Below, in pieces: positions 1-7,793 of a stretch of DNA of 64,000 bases (positions are counted from its first letter, which is position 1; each line of letters begins with the position of its first letter). The notes beneath the pieces are model-generated. The model was given only the letters and a program-made list of their open reading frames with translations, searched no databases and had not been told where the DNA came from. A program made the translations under genes and the position numbers. This stretch comes from Mycobacterium lentiflavum (GTDB taxonomy: Bacteria > Actinomycetota > Actinomycetes > Mycobacteriales > Mycobacteriaceae). The stretch lies in contig NZ_CP092423.2 of NCBI RefSeq assembly GCF_022374895.2, positions 4,960,001-5,024,000 of the forward strand, in the 5' to 3' direction.

Positions 1-204
1 GAAATTCGCGTGGTTGGCCTGCAGCGCTGGGATAGCGCGAATCAATAGAAATATCGCGATCAACGCGATCGCGATCACGATCGTGGAGCCGGCGGCGGCG
101 GCGACCGACTTGAAAATTTGGTCGCCCCGCCGCACCACGCGTCGATTCACCGCCCCCGGGACAGGCTGTGTCGCGGGCGGACTCACGCGCAGTGTTTCGG
201 ACAC
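1..204 (-). CDS. pstC2: Phosphate ABC transporter permease PstC (N-terminal part)
   Basis: Only the first 68 codons lie in the window; the gene runs off the left edge. The start is GTG at 204, with a GAGG-type ribosome binding site six bases upstream and only 12 nt after the stop of the preceding pstS. A short polar N-terminus with basic residues (RRVVRRGDQIFK) leads into a hydrophobic segment (about residues 37-57) ending in a conserved-looking RAIPAL turn, as in mycobacterial PstC. PstC forms half of the membrane channel of the high-affinity phosphate importer with PstA and takes substrate from PstS. Assigned to PstC2 rather than PstC1 because of the PstS3-type neighbour, which is an inference from synteny. 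Confidence 0.85.
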   Translation of the reverse strand, partial: MSETLRVSPPATQPVPGAVNRRVVRRGDQIFKSVAAAAGSTIVIAIALIAIFLLIRAIPALQANHANF

Positions 205-216
205 CACAGCCTCAGG

Positions 217-1332
217 TCACGTGATCGCGTTGACGGCAGCCGACAGCCTCGATCCGAACGCGTCCGGAATCGGGATGTATCCGTTGTCCGCCAAACCATT
301 CTGGCCGGGACCGATGGTGCTCTGCAGGAACGCCTTGACTGCCGAGCCGACCTGGGAGTCGGGGTACTTCGAGCAGACAACCTCATACGTCGCCAACACG
401 ATCGGGTACGCGCCCGACTGTTTCGGCCGGTAGAACGAAATCGTATCGAGGACCAGGTCGTTGCCCTGCCCGACGATCGCGGCCCCGGCGATCGTTTTGC
501 CCACCGAGTCGCTGCTGATCGCCACCGGATCCGGTCCCGCCGACGTGACGACCTTGGCCATGTTCAGGTGTTGCCCCTGGGCAAAAGACCATTCGTTGTA
601 GGTGATGGACCCCTCGGTGCTTTTGACGGCCGCACTGGTGCCGTCGTTACCCTTGGCGCCCTCGCCGACACCGCCGTTGAACTTCTTGCCAGCGCCCTTG
701 CCCCACCCTCCGTTGGAAGCGGCGTCGAGATACTTCTGGAAGTTGTCCGTAGTCCCGGACTCGTCACTGCGGAACACGACGTGAATGGGCTCGCTTGGCA
801 AAGTTGCGCCCGCGTTGATCGCTTGGATCGCCGGATCGTTCCACATGGTGATACCGCCGTTGAAGATCTTCGCCAGAGTGGGGCCGTCGACGTTCAGCGA
901 AGACACCCCGTTGATGTTGAAAGTGACCGCGATCGGGCCGAACACCGTAGGCAGGTTCCACGCCGGCGACCCGCCGCAGCGCGTTTGCGCCGCCGCGTAC
1001 TCATCGTGGCTCAACGGCGAGTCCGATCCGCCGAAATCGGTTTGACCGCCTGTGAATTCGTGGACGCCGGCACCCGAGCCGTTGGGCGTGTAGTTCAATG
1101 TCTGACCCGGGCAGGCCTGTTCGAACGCCTTGACGAAGCGCGTCATCGCGTTCGCCTGGGCTGTCGAACCGCTGGCCTTCAGCGTCTTGGCGCCACCGCA
1201 GGTCACCTTGCCCGACGGCGCACCCGATGTGGTACCGCCGCCGGTCGCGTTGTTGTCGCTGCCACATCCCGCGATAGCGAATGTTCCAGCAGCCAGCACC
1301 CCGACCAAGCCGCCAAACCGGTTGAGTTTCAA
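217..1332 (-). CDS. pstS3: Phosphate-binding lipoprotein PstS3 (copy next to pstC)
   Basis: A 371-residue periplasmic phosphate receptor for the Pst importer, anchored by a lipid. The N-terminus MKLNRFGGLVGVLAAGTFAIAGC is a lipoprotein signal with the lipobox ending at Cys23. The mature part carries typical PstS phosphate-loop motifs: KASGSTAQANAM, NGSGAG, TDFGGSD, FRSDESGTTDNF and GNDGTSAA. Its sequence closely resembles M. tuberculosis PstS3. It lies directly upstream of pstC on the same strand and 185 nt downstream of a second, highly similar pstS, so it is one of a tandem pair. Phosphate-starvation control by SenX3-RegX3 is expected from the family; I see only weak candidate boxes. Confidence 0.95.
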   Translation of the reverse strand: MKLNRFGGLVGVLAAGTFAIAGCGSDNNATGGGTTSGAPSGKVTCGGAKTLKASGSTAQANAMTRFVKAFEQACPGQTLNYTPNGSGAGVHEFTGGQTDFGGSDSPLSHDEYAAAQTRCGGSPAWNLPTVFGPIAVTFNINGVSSLNVDGPTLAKIFNGGITMWNDPAIQAINAGATLPSEPIHVVFRSDESGTTDNFQKYLDAASNGGWGKGAGKKFNGGVGEGAKGNDGTSAAVKSTEGSITYNEWSFAQGQHLNMAKVVTSAGPDPVAISSDSVGKTIAGAAIVGQGNDLVLDTISFYRPKQSGAYPIVLATYEVVCSKYPDSQVGSAVKAFLQSTIGPGQNGLADNGYIPIPDAFGSRLSAAVNAIT

Positions 1333-1517
1333 TTCAGTTCCTCACCTTTACGATTGAACGCCGCAGCACTAGCCGCAGCTTACAAAACCAACCGTCTTCC
1401 TCGCGACCGGGAAGCTACAGTAAGAACAGGTTAACGTTCGGCAAAATTTGTCCCCGCCATCGCCTTTCGGCTTGGCGACCCACCCCGCTCGCCGTCGCAA
1501 ACTCGAACGGCCTAGAA

Positions 1518-2630
1518 TCACGAGACCGCGTTGACGGCAACCGATAAACGGAATATGAATGTATCCGGAACGCGAACATATCCGTTGTCCCCCAAGCCAT
1601 TCTGGCCAGCACCGATGGTGCTCTGCAGGAACGCCCGCACCGCCGCACCGACCTCGGGATCGGGATACCTCGAGCAGACAACCTCGTAGGTCACCAAGAC
1701 GATCGGGTACGCGCCCGGGTGATTCGGGCGATAAAACGAAATCGTGTCAAGCGCCAAGTCGTTGCTCTGCCCGACAATGGAGGCTCCGGCAATCGTCTTG
1801 CCCACGGACTCGGCGCTGATCGCCACCGGATCCGGCCCCGCCGACGTGACGATCTTGGCCGTGCCCAGGTGTTGCGCTTGCGCGAATGACCACTCGTTGT
1901 AGGAGATCGACCCGTCGTTGGCCTTGACCGCCGCGCTGGTGCCGTCGTTGCCCTTGGCGCCCTCGCCGACTCCGCCATTGAACTTCTTCCCCGCGCCCCT
2001 GCCCCATGCGCCCTGGGCAGCGGCGTCGAGATACTTCTGGAAGTTGTCCGTGGTCCCCGACTCGTCACTGCGGAACACGACCTGAATCGGCTCGGCGGGC
2101 AGGCTGACGCCGGGGTTGAGTTCCTGGATGGCGTGATCATTCCACCTGGTGATGCCGCCGTTGAAGATCCTGGCCGCGGTCTGACCATCGAGGGTCAGCG
2201 ACGTCAACCCGTCGACGTTGTAGGTGATCGCGATCGGCCCGATCACCACCGGCAGCTGCCACGCCGGCGAGCCGCAGCGACGTTGTGCGTCGCCGTACTC
2301 GCCGGGCGACAGCGTCGAGTCTGAGCCCGCGAAATCGGTTTGATTGCTCGTGAATTCGCCGATTCCGGCACCTGAGCCGTTGGATGTGTAATTCACCGTG
2401 TGGCCCGGGCACGCCTGCTCGTACGCCTTGACGAACCGCGTCATGGCGTTGGCCTGGGCTGTGGACCCGCTGGCCTTGAGTTTTGGTTTGCCGCCGCAGA
2501 CCACCTTCACCGGCGCCGCCGGTGTGGTCGTCTTCTCACCGACCGCGTTGTCGTCGTTGGCACACGCCGACGACATCACCGCAGCAGTGGCTAGAACGCA
2601 CAGGACGGCACCAAATCGGTTGATTCTCAA
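1518..2630 (-). CDS. pstS3: Phosphate-binding lipoprotein PstS3 (upstream tandem copy)
   Basis: A 370-residue paralogue of the next gene on the same strand. It is similar along its whole length, including KASGSTAQANAM, NGSGAGI, FRSDESGTTDNF and GNDGTSAA. The signal sequence differs and ends in the lipobox MSSAC. A visible difference is KPKLKASG in place of KTLKASG near the mature N-terminus; the phosphate-contact motifs are kept, so the protein should bind phosphate. It is divergent from the SDR gene at 2866. The pair looks like a tandem duplication rather than two old pstS types, because both copies resemble PstS3 and not PstS1/PstS2. Confidence 0.95.
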   Translation of the reverse strand: MRINRFGAVLCVLATAAVMSSACANDDNAVGEKTTTPAAPVKVVCGGKPKLKASGSTAQANAMTRFVKAYEQACPGHTVNYTSNGSGAGIGEFTSNQTDFAGSDSTLSPGEYGDAQRRCGSPAWQLPVVIGPIAITYNVDGLTSLTLDGQTAARIFNGGITRWNDHAIQELNPGVSLPAEPIQVVFRSDESGTTDNFQKYLDAAAQGAWGRGAGKKFNGGVGEGAKGNDGTSAAVKANDGSISYNEWSFAQAQHLGTAKIVTSAGPDPVAISAESVGKTIAGASIVGQSNDLALDTISFYRPNHPGAYPIVLVTYEVVCSRYPDPEVGAAVRAFLQSTIGAGQNGLGDNGYVRVPDTFIFRLSVAVNAVS

Positions 2631-2781
2631 TTCAATCCTTCGTACGGACGAGACGATGTTCGGTGAATTCGTCAGCCATCGTCGCAGGCCATCGCGAGCG
2701 TTTGCAATTTCCGTCGCACCGCGCAGACGGCCACACCGACCCGGTAGGCGGACGTCGCATCGCCACTACGGTATGCCAAAC

Positions 2782-2795
2782 TAGAACCTGTTCCA
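2782..2795. promoter_or_regulatory. KstR-type operator candidate
   Basis: TAGAACCTGTTCCA matches the KstR consensus TnnAACnnGTTnnA exactly and extends to an inverted repeat with arms CTAGAAC and GTTCCAG (one mismatch). It lies 70 nt upstream of the SDR start, in the gap shared with pstS. KstR is the mycobacterial cholesterol-catabolism repressor. Assigning the site to KstR is an inference from the motif. Confidence 0.55.
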
Positions 2796-2865
2796 GAAAT
2801 GCCGCGATCCGAGACGGTCGGTCTTGCTTCCGTTTCGGCCGACAACTCAACGAAGAGAGGCCGTA

Positions 2866-3657
2866 ATGATCCTTGACAGGTTCCGTCTCGACGATAAAGT
2901 CGCCGTCATCACTGGTGGCGGCCGTGGTCTCGGGGCGGCCATCGCGGTGGCGTTCGCCGAAGCCGGCGCCGATGTGCTCATCGCCTCGCGCACGCAGTCC
3001 CAACTAGAGGCCGTCGCCGAACAGGTCCGTGCCGCGGGCCGCAAAGCCCACATCGTTGCCGCCGACCTGGCCCATCCCGAGGCCACCGCGAAGCTCGCCG
3101 AACAGGCCGTCGAGGCGTTCGGGAAACTGGACATTGTTGTCAATAACGTCGGCGGCACCATGCCCAACACGCTGCTCACCACGTCGACGAAGGACCTCAA
3201 GGACGCGTTCACCTTTAACGTCGCCACGGCGCATGCGCTCACCATTGCGGCGGTGCCGCTGATGCTCGAGCACTCCGGCGGCGGCAGCATCATCAACATC
3301 ACCTCGACCATGGGCCGCCTGGCCGGGCGTGGTTTCGCCGCCTATGCCACCGCCAAAGCGGCGCTGGCCCATTACACCCGGTCGTCAGCGCTGGATCTGT
3401 GCCCGCGGATCCGGGTCAACGCGATCGCGCCCGGCTCGATCCTGACCTCCGCGCTGGACGTGGTGGCCTCCAACGACGAACTGCGCGAGCCGATGGAGAA
3501 GGTGACACCCATGCGCCGCCTTGGCGATCCAATCGACATTGCCGCTGCCGCAGTGTATTTGGCGTCGCCAGCCGGCAACTTCCTGACCGGCAAGACGCTC
3601 GAGGTCGACGGTGGCCTCACCTACCCGAATCTCGACATCCCCGTCCCGGACCTGTGA
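2866..3657 (+). CDS. Short-chain dehydrogenase/reductase (SDR)
   Basis: A 263-residue classical SDR. The glycine-rich cofactor loop TGGGRGLG is at residues 16-23, NNVGG at 93-97, and the catalytic Ser147, Tyr160 and Lys164 (YxxxK) are all present. DVLIASR after strand 2 suggests NADP(H) preference. The ATG at 2866 is chosen because GAGAGG lies just upstream and the Rossmann fold begins right after it. It corresponds in position to M. tuberculosis Rv0927c, divergent from pstS3. It is followed 43 nt later by a DapB-like gene on the same strand, so the two are probably one operon. The KstR-type box upstream hints at steroid or lipid catabolism; the substrate is unknown. Confidence 0.93.
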   Translation: MILDRFRLDDKVAVITGGGRGLGAAIAVAFAEAGADVLIASRTQSQLEAVAEQVRAAGRKAHIVAADLAHPEATAKLAEQAVEAFGKLDIVVNNVGGTMPNTLLTTSTKDLKDAFTFNVATAHALTIAAVPLMLEHSGGGSIINITSTMGRLAGRGFAAYATAKAALAHYTRSSALDLCPRIRVNAIAPGSILTSALDVVASNDELREPMEKVTPMRRLGDPIDIAAAAVYLASPAGNFLTGKTLEVDGGLTYPNLDIPVPDL

Positions 3658-3700
3658 TCCCGGCGAGCAGACACATCTTCGACCGCTAAAGGAGACAGTA

Positions 3701-4777
3701 ATGCCCATCCCCGTCGTCCAGTTGGGCACCGGCAATGTCGGTATCCACGCACTGCGAGCGCTCATCACCAACCCCGAATTCGAACTGCGCGGCGTCTGGG
3801 TCTCGTCCGACGCCAAGGCCGGCAAGGACGCGGCAGAGCTTGCCGGACTTCCGGATTCGACCGGCGTGCTGGCCAGCACCGACCTCGACGCCGTGCTTGC
3901 CACCGGGCCACAGTGCGCGGTGTACAACGCACTGGCCGACAACCGACTGCCCGAGGCGCTCGAGGACTACCGGCGCGTCCTGGCGGCCGGTATCAACGTC
4001 GTCGGCAGCGGCCCGGTCTTTTTGCAGTACCCGTGGGAGGTGATTCCGGAGGATCTCATCAAGCCGCTGGAAGATGCTGCCCGCGAAGGTAATTCGAGCC
4101 TGTTCGTCAACGGCATCGACCCCGGCTTCGCCAACGACCTGATACCGCTGGCGCTGGCCGGCACCTGTCAGAGCATCCAGCAGATCCGATGCATGGAGAT
4201 CGTCGACTACGCGACCTACGACAGCGCCGCGGTGATGTTCGACGTCATGGGATTCGGTAAGCCGATGGACGACCTCCCGATGCTGCTGCAGCCCGGCGTG
4301 CTGAGCTTGGCGTGGGGGTCGGTGATCCGGCAGATCGCGGCGGGCCTGGGCATCACGCTCGACGCCGTCACTCAGGAGTACGTCCGGATTCCAGCGCCCG
4401 AGGATTTCGACGTCGCGTCGGGGCATATCGCCAAGGGCACCGCCGCCGCGCTGCGCTTCGAGGTGTTCGGCATGGTCGACGGCAAGCCCGCTGTGGTCCT
4501 GGAACACGTCACCCGGCTGCGCCCCGACCTGCAGCCCGAGTGGCCGCAGCCCGCCCAGGAGGGCGGTTCGTATCGCATCGAGATCACCGGCGAACCCTCG
4601 TACGCCGTCGACATCTGCCTGGGCAGCCCGAACGGCGACCACAACCACGCCGGACTGGTGGCCACCGCGATGCGGGTGGTCAACGCGATCCCGGCGGTGG
4701 TGGCCGCCGCGCCGGGAATCGTGACGACCCTCGACCTGCCGCTGGTCACGGGCAAGGGGCTCTACCTGCCCGGCTGA
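3701..4777 (+). CDS. DapB-like NAD(P)-dependent dehydrogenase (Rv0926c-like)
   Basis: A 358-residue protein with an N-terminal Rossmann motif GTGNVG (residues 9-14), followed by a dihydrodipicolinate-reductase-like C-terminal domain (NGIDPGFANDLIPLALAG). Related mycobacterial proteins are annotated as dihydrodipicolinate-reductase or 2,4-diaminopentanoate-dehydrogenase-like and are often found in steroid and lipid degradation settings, but the true substrate is not established. The ATG at 3701 follows AAAGGAG with ideal spacing. It matches M. tuberculosis Rv0926c in position and length. It is probably cotranscribed with the SDR. Confidence 0.9.
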   Translation: MPIPVVQLGTGNVGIHALRALITNPEFELRGVWVSSDAKAGKDAAELAGLPDSTGVLASTDLDAVLATGPQCAVYNALADNRLPEALEDYRRVLAAGINVVGSGPVFLQYPWEVIPEDLIKPLEDAAREGNSSLFVNGIDPGFANDLIPLALAGTCQSIQQIRCMEIVDYATYDSAAVMFDVMGFGKPMDDLPMLLQPGVLSLAWGSVIRQIAAGLGITLDAVTQEYVRIPAPEDFDVASGHIAKGTAAALRFEVFGMVDGKPAVVLEHVTRLRPDLQPEWPQPAQEGGSYRIEITGEPSYAVDICLGSPNGDHNHAGLVATAMRVVNAIPAVVAAAPGIVTTLDLPLVTGKGLYLPG

Positions 4778-4931
4778 TCGAATGCACGGCACGAAACGGC
4801 GATCCGCTGGACGGCCGCGGCTGCGGGCACGGTAGGGGGCCACCCTGAGCCGGCGGGGCGCGGTTCGCGGGCGCGCGTTTATCGGATACCCTCACTTTTT
4901 TATTCGGTAATACGCATCGAAGGTCGATCAG

Positions 4932-6161
4932 TTGGCGCAGGGCACCAGGGCCTCGTTGAAAACAAGCTGGTATCTGCTGGGGCCGGCATTCGTCGCGGCG
5001 ATCGCCTATGTCGATCCGGGAAACGTCGCGGCCAACGTCAGCTCCGGTGCGCAGTTCGGCTACCTGCTGCTGTGGGTCATCGTCGCCGCCAACGTGATGG
5101 CCGGCTTGGTGCAGTACCTTTCGGCCAAGCTCGGGCTGGTGACCGGGCGCTCGTTGCCCGCAGCGATCGGCAAGGAGATGAGCCGCTCGCTGCGGATTAC
5201 CTTCTGGGCGCAGGCTGAAATCGTGGCGATAGCAACCGATGTCGCCGAAGTCATCGGTGGGGCGATCGCCCTGCGGATCCTGTTCGGTCTGCCGCTGCCG
5301 CTCGGTGGGGTCATCACCGGGGTGATTTCGTTGCTGCTGCTCTCGATCAAAGACCGCCGGGGCCAGATCATTTTCGAGCGCGTCATCACGGGCCTGCTGC
5401 TGATCATCGCGGTCGGCTTCGCGGCCAGTTTCTTCGTCGCCACGCCCCCGTCCGACGCGGTGCTCGGTGGATTGGTGCCGCGCTTCCACGGCGCCGAAAG
5501 CGTGCTGCTGGCCGCCGCCATCCTGGGGGCCACCGTGATGCCGCACGCGGTATACATGCACTCAGGTCTGGTCCTGGATCGGCATGGGCATCCCGCGTCC
5601 GGACCGGAGCGACGCTGGCTGCTACGGGTGACCCGCGTCGACGTGGTGCTGGCGATGGCCGTCGCCGGGACGGTGAACGCGGCCATGCTGCTGGTCGCCG
5701 CGATCAACCTGCAGGGCCACGACGACGTCGCGTCCATCGACGGCGCCTACGGCGCGATCCACCACACGCTGGGCCCGGTGATCGCGGTGCTGTTCGCGGT
5801 CGGGCTGCTCGCGTCCGGGTTGGCGTCGTCGTCGGTGGGCGCCTATGCCGGCGCGATGATCATGCAGGGTCTGCTGCATCGGTCGATACCGATGATGGTG
5901 CGCCGCTTGGTCACGTTGTGCCCGGCCGTGGCGCTGCTGGCCATCGGCCTCGACCCGACGCGCTCACTGGTGATCTCACAAGTCGTGCTGTCGTTCGGAA
6001 TTCCGTTCGCGGTGCTGCCGCTGGTGAGACTGACCAGCAATCGCAAGCTGATGGGCGACGACACCAACCACCCGATCACGACGGCCATTGGCTGGGCGGT
6101 CGCAATACTGGTGACCCTGTTGAACGTGGTGCTGATCTACCTCACCCTGAGAGGGCACTGA
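4932..6161 (+). CDS. mntH: Nramp-type divalent metal transporter MntH
   Basis: A 409-residue polytopic protein with about 11 hydrophobic segments. It carries the Nramp signatures DPGN in TM1 (residues 28-31) and MPHAVYMHS in TM6, which bind Mn2+/Fe2+ for proton-coupled uptake. The TTG at 4932 is taken as start because GAAGG lies about 8 nt upstream and the conserved sequence begins at once; the protein is then somewhat shorter than the roughly 428-residue M. tuberculosis form. A T-rich stretch and TAATAC (4908-4913) just upstream could be the promoter. Metal-dependent repression (MntR or IdeR) is known for the family, but I cannot point to a clear operator. Confidence 0.93.
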   Translation: MAQGTRASLKTSWYLLGPAFVAAIAYVDPGNVAANVSSGAQFGYLLLWVIVAANVMAGLVQYLSAKLGLVTGRSLPAAIGKEMSRSLRITFWAQAEIVAIATDVAEVIGGAIALRILFGLPLPLGGVITGVISLLLLSIKDRRGQIIFERVITGLLLIIAVGFAASFFVATPPSDAVLGGLVPRFHGAESVLLAAAILGATVMPHAVYMHSGLVLDRHGHPASGPERRWLLRVTRVDVVLAMAVAGTVNAAMLLVAAINLQGHDDVASIDGAYGAIHHTLGPVIAVLFAVGLLASGLASSSVGAYAGAMIMQGLLHRSIPMMVRRLVTLCPAVALLAIGLDPTRSLVISQVVLSFGIPFAVLPLVRLTSNRKLMGDDTNHPITTAIGWAVAILVTLLNVVLIYLTLRGH

Positions 6162-6289
6162 CAACCGAACGCGCACCGTCCAGCCGTTCCGTGTGGTTTG
6201 TCCGACGTTTCTCTATTCTTCATAGTCGCGCCGCTTTGGGCTCGCACACTTACGCGGCCTAAACGTGAATACGGAAGGAAACGCGTCAA

Positions 6290-6610
6290 ATGCCGTCACC
6301 TCGCTGGCTGGCCAGACTTTCCGCGCCGCTCATCGTTGGCGCCGCCCTGGTCACGACCGCTACGGTCGCGGCCGCCGACACCGCCGACACCAACTTCCTC
6401 GCCCAAATGCGCACCCTGGGATTCACCTGGCCGCCGAATGAGGACGCCGACATCCTCTTTATGGCGCACCACATTTGCGCCGACCGGTGGAACGGCTGGT
6501 CGTCACAACAGATTGCCGACGACATCCACAACACCCTGGGCCCGCGCGGTATCAACTTCGGCGACACCACCGCCATGGTGAACCTCGCGGTATCGACGTA
6601 CTGCCCCTAG
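6290..6610 (+). CDS. Secreted DUF732 protein
   Basis: A 106-residue exported protein. It has a basic start, a hydrophobic signal segment and a likely cleavage after AAA near residue 29. The mature part (FLAQMRTLGF, ADILFMAHHICADRWNGW, GDTTAMVNLAVSTYCP) has the two cysteines and helical pattern of the DUF732 family, which is abundant in mycobacteria and has no known function. The ATG at 6290 follows AAGGAAA. It stands alone between mntH and the next gene. Confidence 0.88.
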   Translation: MPSPRWLARLSAPLIVGAALVTTATVAAADTADTNFLAQMRTLGFTWPPNEDADILFMAHHICADRWNGWSSQQIADDIHNTLGPRGINFGDTTAMVNLAVSTYCP

Positions 6611-6663
6611 GGCCGGCCGACCCACCTTCGGAGCTTGTTTTACATAGCTATACGAAGCACATA

Positions 6664-6698
6664 GGCTCACCTGGTGCCAGTTTGTGTGACGGTGAGCC
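6664..6698 (+). promoter_or_regulatory. Hairpin containing the probable ribosome binding site
   Basis: GGCTCACC (6664-6671) and GGTGAGCC (6691-6698) form a perfect 8-bp stem. The 3' arm contains GGTGAG, the only plausible ribosome binding site for the ATG at 6704, so the stem could block translation of the next gene. Confidence 0.5.
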
Positions 6699-6703
6699 GC
6701 TGA

Positions 6704-7768
6704 ATGCGGGCGCGCCGGCATTTTTACTTCGCATATGGCTCCAACCTGTGCGTAAGGCAAATGGCCCGGCGCTGTCCCGACGCCACTGATCCGCGGCCGG
6801 CGGTGCTGCCCGATCACGATTGGCTGATCAATCAGCGCGGTGTGGCGACCATCGAACCCTTCGCCGGCAATCAGGTGCACGGCGTGCTCTGGCAACTCTG
6901 CGACCATGACCTGGCCACACTGGACAGCGCCGAGGGCGTTCCGGTGCGTTATCGGCGCGACGAGTTGACCGTGCACACCGGCGACGGCCCGGCACCGGCC
7001 TGGGTCTACATCGATCACCGGGTGACCCCGGGACCGCCCCGCCCCGGCTACCTGCCGAGGATCATCGACGGCGCAGTCCATCACGGACTTCCGCAACGCT
7101 GGATCGACTACCTACGGCGTTGGGATCCCACGCACTGGCCGCGCCCGGCATCCAAGAGATCGGCGTCTGGGCCTGGGCCCCAGTCACTTTCGGAGCTGCT
7201 GATGCAGCCGGGGGTGATCGAGGCCAGTGCGCTGCGGTCCCGGTTCGGCTTCCTGGCCATCCACGGCGGCGGCCTGGAAGAGATGACCGACGTCATTGCC
7301 GAGCGCGCGGCCGAGGCCGCCGGCGCGTCGGTATACCTGGTGCGCCATCCCGACCGCTACCCGCACCACTTGCCCTCGGCACGGTTCGATCCCGCCGAAT
7401 CCCCCAGGCTTGCCGAGTTTCTCGAGCATGTCGACGTTGCGGTGTCGTTGCACGGATACGGCCGCATCGGGCGCAGCACCCAACTGCTGGCCGGTGGCCG
7501 CAATCGCGTGCTGGCCGCGCACCTCGCCAGACACATTCAGCTCAGCGGTTATCAGGTCGTCACCGACCTCGACGATATCCCGCTCGAACTACGGGGGTTA
7601 CATCCTGACAACCCGGTAAACCGGGTGCGCGAAGGCGGAACACAACTCGAATTGTCCGTTCGCGTCAGGGGTCTCAGTCCGCGCAGCCCGCTGCCGGGAT
7701 CTGATGGCCTGTCGTCGGTCACCTCGGCCCTGGTGCGGGGCTTGGCGGCCGCGGCTCGCTCCTGGTAA
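6704..7768 (+). CDS. Two-domain gamma-glutamylcyclotransferase-like / poly-gamma-glutamate hydrolase-like protein
   Basis: A 354-residue protein with two recognisable halves. Residues 5-125 look like the gamma-glutamylcyclotransferase (AIG2/GGCT) fold: substrate loop YGSN at 11-14 and a probable catalytic Glu77 in DSAEG. Residues 165-350 resemble the YjqB/DUF867 family, which includes phage poly-gamma-glutamate hydrolase: HGGG at 187-190 followed by Glu192, and a second His250 in SLHG, the expected zinc ligands. Both domains act on gamma-glutamyl bonds, so a joint role in breaking gamma-glutamyl polymers or peptides is plausible but unproven. No signal peptide is seen, so it is probably cytoplasmic. 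The ATG at 6704 sits 5 nt after a perfect hairpin. Confidence 0.8.
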   Translation: MRARRHFYFAYGSNLCVRQMARRCPDATDPRPAVLPDHDWLINQRGVATIEPFAGNQVHGVLWQLCDHDLATLDSAEGVPVRYRRDELTVHTGDGPAPAWVYIDHRVTPGPPRPGYLPRIIDGAVHHGLPQRWIDYLRRWDPTHWPRPASKRSASGPGPQSLSELLMQPGVIEASALRSRFGFLAIHGGGLEEMTDVIAERAAEAAGASVYLVRHPDRYPHHLPSARFDPAESPRLAEFLEHVDVAVSLHGYGRIGRSTQLLAGGRNRVLAAHLARHIQLSGYQVVTDLDDIPLELRGLHPDNPVNRVREGGTQLELSVRVRGLSPRSPLPGSDGLSSVTSALVRGLAAAARSW

Positions 7769-7793
7769 TTATTCCTAGTAACGGAGGTTGTTG

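Noticed and set aside
118..1434. 438-codon open frame antisense to pstS
   Set aside because: Arg/Val/Asp-rich product with no domain; it mirrors the codon bias of the real gene on the other strand.
1333..1517. Pho-box (RegX3 site) between the two pstS copies
   Set aside because: GTTAACCTGTTCTTAC near 1419-1434 is suggestive, but the repeat spacing does not fit the 11-nt phosphate box; too weak to list.
3686..4843. 385-codon frame antisense to the DapB-like gene
   Set aside because: Antisense shadow with no ribosome binding site or recognisable motif.
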